Source: Chrysogorgia sp. JL179-B06
Taxonomy: Eukaryota; Cnidaria; Anthozoa; Scleralcyonacea; Chrysogorgiidae
Direction: 5' to 3'
Length of the DNA stretch: 64,000 nt
NCBI GenBank assembly: GCA_035772405.1
Contig: JAYKKM010000181.1
Location: 682,501 to 746,500, forward strand
Position numbers and translations under genes: made by a program. This document shows, piece after piece, positions 21,410 to 30,091 of this stretch. Every line of letters begins with the position of its first letter. Within the stretch, counting starts at the first letter, position 1. The notes under the pieces are model-generated. The model saw only the letters and a program-made list of their open reading frames with translations. It was not told the DNA's origin and did no database searches.

Positions 21410-21960
21410 AAGTTTGAGAGATAGTTGAAAAAAAACCTCAAAATAATTTTAGATGAATTATCCTATAAAAATATTAGACGTGTAAAAGTGTTTAAATAAA
21501 TTTGGAGGAAAAACCCAAATAAATTTTAAGAGATTTGTAGAGTATATAAGCAGATGTTATTTCATATTTTATCAGTTGTGTGTGTTTTGCTCGCTTGTAA
21601 GTTGTGCTTCGGCACAAGACTCTGACATCTTCCGATGTTCTGTTTTTTATTAAACTGCATCGGTGCGCGATCAACCCGTAGTCGAATTTGCGATTCGAAT
21701 GAGATTGACTCAGGTCCATAGCGACAGTACTGGTCATCCCTTGTTCAATGAATTGCTTATTTTACGCAAGAGTTTGTTCGTTAGCATATGATGAAAGGGT
21801 TAGCTATAGTAAAAACACACACACGATGGAGAAGTTGGATGAATATATATATTAGACACACGAAACAATAAAAAGTATTTACACAAATAAGTTGGTAATG
21901 TCTTTGAAGGGTTTTCTGTGGGGGTATAAAACCCCGCGATAGGTTATCCCTACAAATTAA
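21410..21960 (+). other. non-coding arm DNA with TATA box and possible polyadenylation site
   Basis: TATATAAG at 21544-21551 is followed about 100 bases later by ATTAAA (21651), with a GC-richer stretch up to about 21740. The arrangement of TATA box, short transcribed stretch and polyadenylation-like signal resembles a solo LTR or a short non-coding transcript. I see no LTR partner and no primer-binding site. No gene is supported in the interval. Confidence 0.35.
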
Positions 21961-21971
21961 AATATAAAATA

Positions 21972-22364
21972 TCAGGTTTTCATTTTTATCATAGTGTCTG
22001 TACTCTCAAAGTACATAAACTCCTCACCCCGATGATCCACATACCCCCACACGCGAGGATCGTCGTCGTCTTCTGGCTCATACTCGTCGAATGAGTACTC
22101 CGACTCCGGCTGGACTCGGAAGGCCCACTCGCTTTCCCCATCGGAGACGAGCAGCACACCGGGTACTGTTTCCTCTTCAAGGGTATCTTCTGTGGGGGGT
22201 GGAGGGATGGTTTCTTTCTAAGAGAGAAATATAAAAAACATAATAAATACATGTCGATTTTACAGACAGTAAAAACATTATTGCTATCTTACATTTTCTT
22301 CTTTCTTTTCTTGCGTGTCTTTATTATTTTCGGGTGCGTTTGGCTTGTTGTCTTTGTTGACCAT
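21972..22364 (-). CDS. spliced acidic arm protein (105 aa, two exons)
   Basis: Exon 1 (22364-22293, 24 codons from ATG) encodes a Lys/Asn-rich start. It ends at AAT followed by GTAAGAT. The 75-nt intron (22292-22218) ends in a pyrimidine stretch and TTAG. Exon 2 (22217-21972) continues in frame to a TGA. The protein is Pro- and Glu-rich early on, then has SEWAFRV, and a run YEPEDDDD before YVDHRGEEFMYFES. Splice borders, branch-length intron and in-frame junction all agree. An intron is notable in a Maverick-type gene. Function unknown; the end resembles the last part of the arm-family module only weakly. Confidence 0.7.
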
Positions 22365-22435
22365 TGTTTTTTTCTTCTCGTTCGTAGCTTCTTGCTTTGA
22401 AATCGTTTTGGTTTCAGATGTGCCTGCGTGTTTAT

Positions 22436-22830
22436 TTTATAATCATGGTCTACGGTCTATTACAATGGTTTGCGGCTTTAACCAATCAGAGTTTCTATAA
22501 TCAAACCCTCCCCCGTATCTATCCAATCAGAGATCGTTCATTAAAGCCTTCATGTCAAAACAATTGAATTATTATGGGTAGGAACAATACGTGTTGTTAA
22601 ACGCTTAGGAACGCGTATATATAATAAGCGTCGTGTTCTATGCCCTCCCTTTATGTCAAAACAGTTTGATTAATAATAGAGTAGGAACAATGAAGCTTAA
22701 GCACGCGACTATATAATAAGCGTTTTGTTCTGATTCCTCCCCCTATGTCAAAACAGTTTGATTAATAATATTGGGTAGGGATAATGAATTTACTTGTTGG
22801 GATTAGCGGCCATTTTGTTTGTGTACTTTG
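22436..22830 (+). promoter_or_regulatory. three ~100-bp promoter-like tandem repeats
   Basis: ATGTCAAAACA(A/G)TTTGATTAATAAT recurs at about 22551, 22652 and 22745. The first two copies are followed by GGAACAAT and by a TATA-like core: GCGTATATATAATAAGCG at about 22614 and GACTATATAATAAGCG at about 22708. Upstream, 22504-22552 has an inverted, diverged copy at about 27683-27735, in front of another arm gene. The interval has no ORF and looks like a divergent early-promoter region. This is inferred from motif content. Confidence 0.5.
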
Positions 22831-23147
22831 GTAGCTACGATTTTTTAATGAATTCTAACCTTAATTACTTGTAGGGATTAGCGGCCATTTTGAAGGGATT
22901 AGTCCCTGTGAAATATATATTTCCGTAGGGGTATGTGTTTAAATACGTCTATTTCTAGATATTTAAGCATTTTTACACTTATTTAAACATATTTTTATGC
23001 TTTTTGATACTTTATTTTACACTTTTCACACAATTTAGTATATATTTTTATATCCCCGTTAAACTATTTTGCGCGATAATATAAGTATTAGGGAGAGAGT
23101 TCATTAATTCATACATGTCAAAACAGACGATAAGTGGTTTTTAATGT
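22831..23147. other. AT-rich intergenic DNA
   Basis: GGATTAGCGGCCATTTTG occurs at 22801 and again at 22877. The rest is AT-rich with runs of T. It contains no ORF that I can support. Confidence 0.5.
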
Positions 23148-23498
23148 TTAACGTACAAATTCTGGATTGGAACAACACATTGTATACGCGTTTGCAAAGA
23201 AGATATGTCGGCCAACGAGATCTTTTTGATTTTCCTGTCGATGAATCACAGCAATAATAATTCCAGCTTCGACAACCATTCGGGTATTAAGAACAGAGGT
23301 AAGATTAAAATCTTTTAGTATTATCCCGCGACGTTCATCTAGCCAAATTTTATCCCGGTCATTTAGCCAATTTTTATTTTCGGACATAAAGTCAACCACA
23401 TAAAAATCAGAGTCTGGACATATGGTATATAAAAATTCAGAGCTGTATAACTTCACGTTATCAAGTTTAATTTCGCTTATATCTATACTTGTTGCCAT
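23148..23498 (-). CDS. arm-family module protein (116 aa)
   Basis: The product belongs by pattern to the repeated module found across both arms of element 2: an early hydrophobic segment (FLYTICPDSDFYVVDF), a middle beta-like stretch with NTRMVVEAGIIIAVIH, and the terminal signature DLVGRHIFF. The last motif matches DQLVGKHVVFI in the protein at 53417-54073. GTATATATAGAC at about 23532-23543, 35-45 bases upstream of the ATG, is a likely TATA box. The frame is intact. Function is unknown; a multigene arm family suggests host interaction, which is inference. Confidence 0.65.
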   Translation of the reverse strand: MATSIDISEIKLDNVKLYSSEFLYTICPDSDFYVVDFMSENKNWLNDRDKIWLDERRGIILKDFNLTSVLNTRMVVEAGIIIAVIHRQENQKDLVGRHIFFANAYTMCCSNPEFVR

Positions 23499-23534
23499 GA
23501 TGAGTTTTGTAATAAAAATGTGGGAGAGAGATGT

Positions 23535-23879
23535 CTATATATACAAAGGATTAATTTTTACAATGAATATATAATGATTGGTAAGATACACGCTTTTACC
23601 AATCTTATCGTGCTCGGGTGAATCGAATTCGATTTTAAAATAATTGTTATCTTCATCTTTAAAGAAAAGGTCATACATCTGTATCGGTTCGCCAGCAGGT
23701 TGGGGTCTTGAACCAATTAACTGTAGATTTCGTTCACGACATAAATCCCTCATAGATATTATATCTAAAAATTTTGCTTGATTCATGTCTGATGTCGGTT
23801 CGCCAGCGGGTTTGGGATCAATTAACTGTATATTTCGTTTACGAGTGCTCACCATAGATATAAATTTTGCTTGATTCAT
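23535..23879 (-). CDS. arm-family module protein with internal duplication (114 aa)
   Basis: The N-terminal half contains a duplicated block: MNQAKF...RNIQLI.PKPAGEP is followed by MNQAKF...RNLQLI..RPQPAGEP, about 31 and 36 residues. The C-terminal half has the module end, DLFFKDEDNNYFKIEF then HDKIGKSVYL. The gene overlaps the start of the upstream gene (ATG at 23879, stop of the neighbour at 23876) by four bases. The frame is intact. The duplication is probably recent because its two DNA copies (23700-23780 and 23800-23879) are still close. Function unknown. Confidence 0.6.
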   Translation of the reverse strand: MNQAKFISMVSTRKRNIQLIDPKPAGEPTSDMNQAKFLDIISMRDLCRERNLQLIGSRPQPAGEPIQMYDLFFKDEDNNYFKIEFDSPEHDKIGKSVYLTNHYIFIVKINPLYI

Positions 23880-24142
23880 GGCTGATAGGGTGGAGGTTCT
23901 TCGATTACTACGTGCACAAACTGGCCGATCAAATGTGTAAAATCGTCCTCCGATGAGTAGGTATATATATATTTTTCATCCCATAACAATAATATCTTAT
24001 ATATTATTATTTCTGGACATTCGTTGTTGGGTAACATATCCACTTTACGACATTCAACCACTTGATATTCAATGTGTGAAAAATACTTTGCTAAATCGGT
24101 CAGTATTACCAACAGAGGATTTTCTTTAGTACCTGCTATCAT
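23876..24142 (-). CDS. arm-family module protein (88 aa)
   Basis: Residues 12-80 form a near-complete module: LAKYFSHIEYQVVECRK, IIIYKILLLW, then DDFTHLIGQFVHVVIEE. The spacing matches the right-arm proteins at 54753 and 56723 (L-x-K-x-F/Y-x-x-x-x-Y-x-V-x-x-C). A GATATAAAG element lies about 40 bases upstream on the minus strand. The frame is intact. It ends in a short Pro-rich tail. Function unknown. Confidence 0.65.
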   Translation of the reverse strand: MIAGTKENPLLVILTDLAKYFSHIEYQVVECRKVDMLPNNECPEIIIYKILLLWDEKYIYTYSSEDDFTHLIGQFVHVVIEEPPPYQP

Positions 24143-24426
24143 TTTGAAAGTGTTTTAAAAAAAATATGACTTCTAACATGTGTCTTTATATCTTTCCCTG
24201 CAACGTTTTACCCGATAAATATTTTGGGGCAATGTGTACTGCATTAAGTCAACAAAAAGATTAAAAAGATTTACATGTATTAGTAATAGTCGCGTAATCG
24301 TCTTATAATATTGATTTTATCATTCAACCAATGAGAGTACCCCAATTTTTTATTAGGGAATTAAGTTCAACCAATCAGGTTACCTTATTTTTTTTAACGT
24401 GTTTTTTATAAGTGTTTGTTTCCTAA

Positions 24427-25752
24427 ATGTTTAGGCACACTTTCAGCATGGCCCATGTGAAGCAGACTCATAAAAATTTGGAAAGTGGAAAAACCATTGC
24501 ACGGGTTGCAAGTAGGGGAAAAGATATTCCTAAAATGTTAAAACAACATCGTCTAGAGCGACAAGAATATCGTAATAAGAATATTTCAGATGGTGAAACA
24601 TCATGCCGTCAAGAAATCAGAGGAAAAAAGAAAGTCAAACATTGTACAACTAAAGACAACATTGCACAGTCGCAATTAAATTTCGCTGTACCGATAGCTC
24701 AAGAACAGCCCAGTTACATTCTACACCCGCAAGCGAAGTATAACGCATCGCCACCGCAAGCAAAGATACCGTCTCTACCCCAGCAAGTAAATTCACCTCT
24801 ATTACCGCAAGCGAAGTATAACGTGTCGTCGTGGCAAGCAAAGATACCGTCTCTACCCCAGCAAGTAAATTCACCTCTACTACCGCAAGCGAAGTATAAC
24901 GCATCGCCACCGCAAGCAAAGATACCGCCTCTACCCCAGCAAGTAAATTCACCTCTACTACTGCAAGCGAAGTATAACGTGTCGTCGTGGCAAGCAAAGA
25001 TACCGTCTCTACCCCCGCAAGTAAACAACCTACCACCTCTACTATCGCAAGAACAGTATAATATACCCCTTCAAACACCGCAAGCAAAGTATAATACATC
25101 TTCTATTCCACCGCAAACGATCTCACCGCCACAGCCCGAAGATGAATTAGATAATTACATATACGATATGCCCATTGATTTCTTTGGTCAAATTCCTATT
25201 CCTTCTCCTGCGAATTTAATACGATTGTGTGATGAAATGGTCCCCGTTCAACAAGGAAAACAATTATTACAAATTGTGGATGAATTAGCAAATGCTCTTT
25301 CCCCAACATTATCTCCTATTCCTCTTTCACCACCACAACTACCACAGCCACCTAATTCACCCCAGCCATTATTTCCAGTGTGTGAAGAAGAGGAAGAAGA
25401 AGAAGATGAAGACGACCGAGAAGTATTGAACGATCCACCATTGAAGAAAAGATGTTATAAACGTTCGTTAATATATATGAAACGTGAAAAAAAAGGCGAT
25501 GAACATCATGAAGAAAAACGAATGACAATCTATTCGAATTATGATCAAGATATTATTTGTACACAACGCGATAAATATCGTGAGTTAGAGGGTCTCTATA
25601 TTGAGAAACTATATATAAATAAACAATATTTGCAATGGCGTTCTAGAAAATTTACGAGTGACCTTATGGAAAAACGATATATAATGGATAATAATAAGGA
25701 TTTGAAAAGAAAACATGATTTAAAAAAAAGAAAACCGAAATGTATAAAATGA
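24427..25752 (+). CDS. Pro/Gln-rich repeat protein (441 aa)
   Basis: A basic N-terminus (residues 1-80) precedes a repeat region at about residues 100-205. The repeat is four tandem 26-residue units built on PQAKYN..., QAKIPSLPQQVNSPLL; versions with ASPP and VSSW alternate, so the DNA has a 156-bp higher-order period. Residues 240-320 are Pro-rich with DELDNYIYDMPIDFFG, followed by an acidic run (EEEEEEEDEDDRE) and a basic, Lys/Arg-rich C-terminus. The start may be 24427 or the ATG at 24448. Neither enzyme motif nor membrane segment is visible. A scaffold or nucleic-acid-binding role is possible but unsupported. Confidence 0.65.
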   Translation: MFRHTFSMAHVKQTHKNLESGKTIARVASRGKDIPKMLKQHRLERQEYRNKNISDGETSCRQEIRGKKKVKHCTTKDNIAQSQLNFAVPIAQEQPSYILHPQAKYNASPPQAKIPSLPQQVNSPLLPQAKYNVSSWQAKIPSLPQQVNSPLLPQAKYNASPPQAKIPPLPQQVNSPLLLQAKYNVSSWQAKIPSLPPQVNNLPPLLSQEQYNIPLQTPQAKYNTSSIPPQTISPPQPEDELDNYIYDMPIDFFGQIPIPSPANLIRLCDEMVPVQQGKQLLQIVDELANALSPTLSPIPLSPPQLPQPPNSPQPLFPVCEEEEEEEDEDDREVLNDPPLKKRCYKRSLIYMKREKKGDEHHEEKRMTIYSNYDQDIICTQRDKYRELEGLYIEKLYINKQYLQWRSRKFTSDLMEKRYIMDNNKDLKRKHDLKKRKPKCIK

Positions 25753-25788
25753 TAGTGTTGTAAATAAAAATATCAGTAATGTGAAAAC

Positions 25789-26199
25789 ATGGAGGTGTGG
25801 AATGTCATGGTAAAAGAACTGGCACGTTTTGAAATAAAAATTAATAAAAATATGGAGAAAAGTGTGTGGAAATGTCTTGACGAACATGAGAATTTATTTA
25901 GAAATATTATTGGATATTTAAAAATTCCACGGGAACTTTTGGATGTATATATGCGGATGGATAGACATGAAATTGGACAAATAATAGCATTTTTTGCTTT
26001 AATCCTATGTTTTTTTAGATATAAAAACATTGATAATGAAGAATATTATATAAAATTATTTGTACGTCAAACAATTTTAGATTTTAGAAATTCTCATCTT
26101 AAATTCATTTTATTCCCCAATGACAAAAAACACACTGGCAAAAAAAACACTGGTTTTTTGTTGTTGAATATATTCTTTGAATTTTTAAAATTAGTCTAA
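25789..26199 (+). CDS. helical protein, possible Bcl-2-like (136 aa)
   Basis: The product is all-helical in pattern. A central segment, DRHEIGQIIAFFALILCFF (about residues 58-76), resembles the BH1 region of Bcl-2 proteins, in which a polar start leads into Gly and a hydrophobic helix. The stretch around residues 88-112 could correspond to the following helices, and a hydrophobic tail (LLLNIFFEFLKLV) ends the protein. Adintoviruses are known to carry Bcl-2-like genes, which would block host cell death. The Trp usual before the BH1 Gly is replaced by Ile, so the assignment is uncertain. The frame is intact. Confidence 0.4.
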   Translation: MEVWNVMVKELARFEIKINKNMEKSVWKCLDEHENLFRNIIGYLKIPRELLDVYMRMDRHEIGQIIAFFALILCFFRYKNIDNEEYYIKLFVRQTILDFRNSHLKFILFPNDKKHTGKKNTGFLLLNIFFEFLKLV

Positions 26200-27366
26200 A
26201 TACAATTTTTCAATACTCTGTATTATAATGTCAGGATCTTCATAGTTAATATTATATGCTTCTATAATACTCTTAATCATAAAAGTAGATGCTCTAGTCT
26301 TATCTGATGTAATCCTTACCCTTATAGAATAATTATATAATATATCCAAATGCGGAGGGTAAAATTGTAAATTAATGGGTCTATTATTTTGTATAATACT
26401 ATTATTAACTATATCAGAAAATAAACTGACTTTAAACTTATAATTTTTACTTGTCTTATTAAACAATTTAAACCAATAAGAGTAATTCTTACAATTTTTA
26501 AAACAACAACTAATTGGTGCGGGTTTCATTATCACTAGCTTAACAATCTTTTCGAGATTAAATTTATAAACCCTATCGTTACTTGCGTTAATTTTTGATA
26601 TAGGGTTATGATTTTCGCAAAAGAAAATAAAACAACTCGCAAGTTGATAAACTACTTTCTCAAAAACATCTAAAGTATGTAGATAATAAAAAGTAGACTT
26701 CAAATAAAACGGGTCTATAAAATATAAATAAATACAGCAATATGTAAATTCGCGACTAAAGCAACGATTAAGTCGATGTAATGTATTACAAAGATAACCC
26801 CCCCAACCCCCATATCCTATGGGTTTAGGAATTGTAGTTGGATTATCAGTAATAGTAATAGAAATAAAATGGTAAATATCATTTCTAGGGTAATAACTTG
26901 TTGGAATTTCAATAAAAAAATTATCGGAATGATTATCATTCAAATGAAAAATAGATTTAACTAATGTTTGAGACGGTATTAATAGTAATTTATGATAACG
27001 CTCACATAGCTTTTCACCATAAATAAAATATTTTCGTTGTGAATGAACAACGGGTATTATATAGTGTTGTTTATCTGTTAAGATTCGCCAATCCTTGCAT
27101 TCATCTTGGAGCATATCAGTTTTCATTTTTTCAATATAGGCGTAGTCTCCATACCCCCGACAATAAAGGTGTCTCGATTCAAGTTCCATACATTCGATAA
27201 TCCCTCCATAGTAATAGTCACATATGTCACAGACGGCAAATAATAATCCAATGTAACGGTTACGAAAATGTTGTATATAATAAACAATTTTCAATATCGT
27301 CTTAATATTGATTTCTTGAGCTTGCTCATAGGTTCTTTTACCGCCAATGTTTAACGACATTCTCAA
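26191..27366 (-). CDS. large arm protein, paralogue of the gene at 51.8-53.0 kb (391 aa)
   Basis: The intact product begins with a short polar leader and a helix KTILKIVYYIQHF. The right-arm pseudogene has ETILRVVLYFQYF at the same place. Both then have a CDICDYYYGG / CGLFDYYRGK segment, and later SCFIFFCENHNPI / SCFIFYCREHNPI and a Cys-rich segment ending in YWFKLF / YFFEFD. Conserved Cys and His pairs suggest metal binding or disulphides. It overlaps the 3' end of the convergent helical gene by nine bases. I do not recognise the family; function unknown. Confidence 0.6.
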   Translation of the reverse strand: MRMSLNIGGKRTYEQAQEINIKTILKIVYYIQHFRNRYIGLLFAVCDICDYYYGGIIECMELESRHLYCRGYGDYAYIEKMKTDMLQDECKDWRILTDKQHYIIPVVHSQRKYFIYGEKLCERYHKLLLIPSQTLVKSIFHLNDNHSDNFFIEIPTSYYPRNDIYHFISITITDNPTTIPKPIGYGGWGGYLCNTLHRLNRCFSREFTYCCIYLYFIDPFYLKSTFYYLHTLDVFEKVVYQLASCFIFFCENHNPISKINASNDRVYKFNLEKIVKLVIMKPAPISCCFKNCKNYSYWFKLFNKTSKNYKFKVSLFSDIVNNSIIQNNRPINLQFYPPHLDILYNYSIRVRITSDKTRASTFMIKSIIEAYNINYEDPDIIIQSIEKLYLD

Positions 27367-27827
27367 AAGCGATGACGTTTTTTAAAAAATCGCCTTGTAT
27401 ATATACTATTTTATCATTCTTAAAATATATATTTCCACACGCAGAATTTAACACGATAAAAATTTGAAAAAAAGTATTATTGTAATTACAATGTATAATA
27501 TATCAACTGATTTGACGTGTATGTGTTTTAGAACAACATTAGGGATTCGTTTTAATCCCACAACACAGCATTGGTGCAACTAATCCCCGGGTATTTGTTT
27601 AGAAGAAAATCGCTAATTATGGATTCGCGTCTCTAATTCCCAAAACACACATTCATTGTATACGAGTATCACAAATCATCGGGATGACATGAAAGCTTTA
27701 ATCAACGAACTCTGATTGGATCAAACCAATCTACCCCCAGTAACACATAGTAACGCGGGATGCAATTATAAAAGCCAATGTAGCGTCGAAAATAATTAAT
27801 ATCAGTCTGAGTGTAGGAGAGTGAGAG
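27367..27827 (+). promoter_or_regulatory. divergent intergenic region with TATA box
   Basis: The interval separates two divergent genes. TTATAAAAG at 27766-27774 is a likely TATA box about 55 bases before ATG 27828. Bases 27683-27735 (GACATGAAAGCTTTAATCAA and ACTCTGATTGGATCAAACC) are an inverted, diverged copy of 22490-22552, so two arm promoters share sequence. The rest is AT-rich without a gene. Confidence 0.5.
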
Positions 27828-29044
27828 ATGGCAAAAATATTTGAGAACGTGAACAGCGAAATTAAAGAAGACTTCATCCCGTTAGAGACAACTGAGAAGA
27901 ATAAATCTGAAGAGACTATCGAGGATTTGTATGCGGGTAAATATAATTGTGCATTTAACAAATGTAAAGAAGAAATATCCCAAGAACGACAAAAATTATT
28001 TTTATCCCGTATCACACATATAATGGATTGTGAATGTTACCAGTTTAAAGTGCCACTGTGATGAAAATTCGTCATCGAAAAATGCCATTTTTTCTTCATG
28101 GATGTATTTATCAATGTGAAAGTAGCCCTTATACAAAATTACAGTCGAAACGGAATAAAAATCGAAGAGTTACAAACGTTTGAAAAGTCCTAAATCGACG
28201 TCCGCCATTAAAATCGGCCATCTTGTTTTTATCCATTCGAGAAGCGCTCGTGACGTCATAGTCTCAAGGAGCCGAGTCAACACAAATAGAATTACTATAG
28301 AATACAAAGCAGCGCATACACAAACCGCGTTTAAAATGTCAAATTCTTCCGAATCTAGTGGAATCTCGTTGTTTATATGTTGCAACAACACTACACGTGA
28401 AGCGTGCTTGAGACTCTGACGTCACCGGCGCCCTTTGACCTGACATTTCCAAGATGGCAGATTTTAATGGCGGCCGTGAAATTACGAACTTTATCGTCGT
28501 ATAGCGCAGTCAATATTTGACATTGAGCGCTAAAATTTTGCATGGGGAGTTATTTATATGTACTCTTTGCAATAATGCTAAAAAACATGGGGTTCAAAAT
28601 TTCATCACAGTGGCACTTTAAGGGTGAGAGACCCAGTTATCGTGAAGTAACTCTTTTTGAACTTCAAACGAAGAAGTATTTTATTTATCATTGTTATGAT
28701 GGCAAGTTAAAACCCTACAAAGAACTAACTCGAAGGGAACGTTCTACCGTCTACCATCAATATCGATGTCATGGTTTAGACTATTTATCTGGAAAAAAAT
28801 CAAGAGATTATTTTAGTCAAAGTGAACTTATAAATAGATTAAGTTATTTATTTCGTAATGTTTTTCCCCCGAATGCTATTATCGGGTATAAAGGTGGTGA
28901 TAAAGAATCGTCTTTAGTTAAAACACTCCAAGAAAAAACTATTTTACATTGTGTTAATCTTGAATTTTTGGGAATTGAGAAGTACTCTCTATGTATGATA
29001 AGGAATTTAATTTTTAAAATTTATTCTCCTGAAAATTTTACCTA
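27828..29044 (+). pseudogene. RNase-H-like arm gene split by a TTAA transposon
   Basis: The first exon-like piece (27828-28048) and the second (28618-29044) form one open frame across the TTAA target once the insert at 28049-28617 is disregarded. The upstream part is acidic; the downstream part contains RPSYREVTLFELQTK, DYFSQSELINRL, a Gly-containing turn AIIGYKGGDKESSL, and CVNLEFLGI. This pattern is seen in small DEDD/RNase-H-fold-like proteins common in invertebrate virus-derived sequences, but the catalytic acids are not clearly conserved. It is the reading frame best supported here; the insert now stops it after 78 codons. Confidence 0.6.
28045..28621. mobile_element. non-autonomous TTAA (Kolobok-type) element, 569 bp
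   Basis: The insert proper is 28049-28617, flanked by TTAA at 28045-28048 and 28618-28621. Terminal repeats are AGTGCCACTGTGATGAAA on the left and its reverse complement on the right. TTAA duplications with A-G-starting ends fit Kolobok; piggyBac ends start differently. No transposase is encoded. Open frames inside are fortuitous. It lies in the RNase-H-like gene. Confidence 0.88.
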
Positions 29045-29089
29045 AATAAAAAAATACTGTCTTTTGATTTAAAAAAAATCAAAAAAATA

Positions 29090-29347
29090 TTGAATGTATT
29101 TTCCTTTTTATTTTTAGAAACACAAAGATTGTTTAAAAAATTATCAAAAGTACATTTAAGACATGTTTATATTTTAAAAATAAAACGTACATTAGAACGT
29201 TATTATTTTGTCAATGATGTACATGTTGTCAAAAACACTATTTTTGTAAAAATAGGAGAGAGAAGTTTTAAAAAAAATAAGATGATCATAGAAACTCTTT
29301 GTACATTTAAATATATAAAAAATGATATCATTCTACGTATAGTATAA
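29090..29347 (+). CDS. small basic protein of unknown function (start unclear)
   Basis: An open frame of about 85 codons encodes a Lys-, Phe- and Val-rich sequence, including LFKKLSKVHLRHVYIL and KIGERSFKKNKM. There is no ATG near the 5' end (the frame opens at TTG), and TTTTTATTTTTAG just upstream of ETQRLF could be a splice acceptor. Either the first exon lies upstream or the start has been lost. No homology recognised. Confidence 0.35.
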   Translation: MNVFSFLFLETQRLFKKLSKVHLRHVYILKIKRTLERYYFVNDVHVVKNTIFVKIGERSFKKNKMIIETLCTFKYIKNDIILRIV

Positions 29348-29388
29348 ATAAAATGTTCTTAATTTTTTTTCTCTTATTGGCATTAAAA

Positions 29389-30039
29389 ATGAGTCAGAAA
29401 AAAATCATTCATCAAAGTGAACGTTTTTGGCTTTTGAATCCAAGAAAAAATGCAACAGTTGCTTTAAAATCAGCAAAAAATCTATATGAGTTTCAAGAAG
29501 TGTCTTGGATACGGGGTGTAGTACCAACGAGTTTTCTTGACGGAGGTGAATTTACTGATTTTTCATTGACATTTAGTGACAATAGAAAATTTCAAACAGA
29601 TACACAGAATTATCTTTCGGGAGAATTAGAAGCAAGAAAAAAAAATTGGTATAAACGAAAAATAATTCATAGTATTGATGTAAAACTTAAAAATAATATC
29701 CTTGAAAAATATCACGATGCATTAGGATGGAGTATTGTTCAAGTTAAAAAAGAGATATTCGAAGAGAGTGATTTAGGATCAAATATTGGACAATCTAGTA
29801 AATATTATTTTGCTCCTAATCAATTGTTTATTGATCCTGAGAAAAATTTCTTTAACGATGATAAACGTTTTGTAGATTTAGCTTATAATTTACCCGCTGA
29901 CGAAGATTTTATATTGATTCAAAACATACAATTTATAGATGATCATTTTTTTAATAAATATGGTATTAAAATTGGTGAAGCTGATAAACCCTATATTGAA
30001 TACGATATTTCTATTGTTTATTCCGATGGATATACGTAG
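29389..30039 (+). CDS. unrecognised 216-aa protein, perhaps structural
   Basis: The likely start is ATG 29389, after an AT-rich leader, because the preceding in-frame residues are low-complexity hydrophobic. The protein has alternating hydrophobic residues and many Asp/Asn/Tyr (for example SFLDGGEFTDFSLTF and PNQLFIDPEKNFF), as in beta-rich proteins. It has no Cys, no membrane segment and no visible catalytic motif. The frame is intact and ends 53 bases before the next gene. A virion role is only a possibility. Confidence 0.55.
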   Translation: MSQKKIIHQSERFWLLNPRKNATVALKSAKNLYEFQEVSWIRGVVPTSFLDGGEFTDFSLTFSDNRKFQTDTQNYLSGELEARKKNWYKRKIIHSIDVKLKNNILEKYHDALGWSIVQVKKEIFEESDLGSNIGQSSKYYFAPNQLFIDPEKNFFNDDKRFVDLAYNLPADEDFILIQNIQFIDDHFFNKYGIKIGEADKPYIEYDISIVYSDGYT

Positions 30040-30048
30040 ATATACCCC

Positions 30049-30057
30049 TATATAAAG
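30049..30057 (+). promoter_or_regulatory. TATA box for the gene at 30092
   Basis: TATATAAAG lies 35 bases upstream of ATG 30092, consistent with a host RNA polymerase II promoter. The adjoining segment TATACCCCTA is GC-richer than the surrounding DNA. Confidence 0.5.
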
Positions 30058-30091
30058 ATCGTTTTTTTCAAGATGGTCGTGTGTAAGTGTC

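Noticed and set aside
21544..21740. Solo LTR of a retrotransposon
   Set aside because: A TATA box and ATTAAA exist, but no TG...CA ends, target duplication or second copy could be seen; kept only as a possible promoter region.
24650..25099. Minus-strand frames rich in Leu/Ala/Tyr or Cys/Gly
   Set aside because: They are shadows of the repetitive Pro/Gln-rich gene on the plus strand; the period equals its 78-bp unit.
28170..28419. Overlapping frames on both strands inside the 569-bp element
   Set aside because: The element is too small to be autonomous and these frames mirror each other; no domain is visible.
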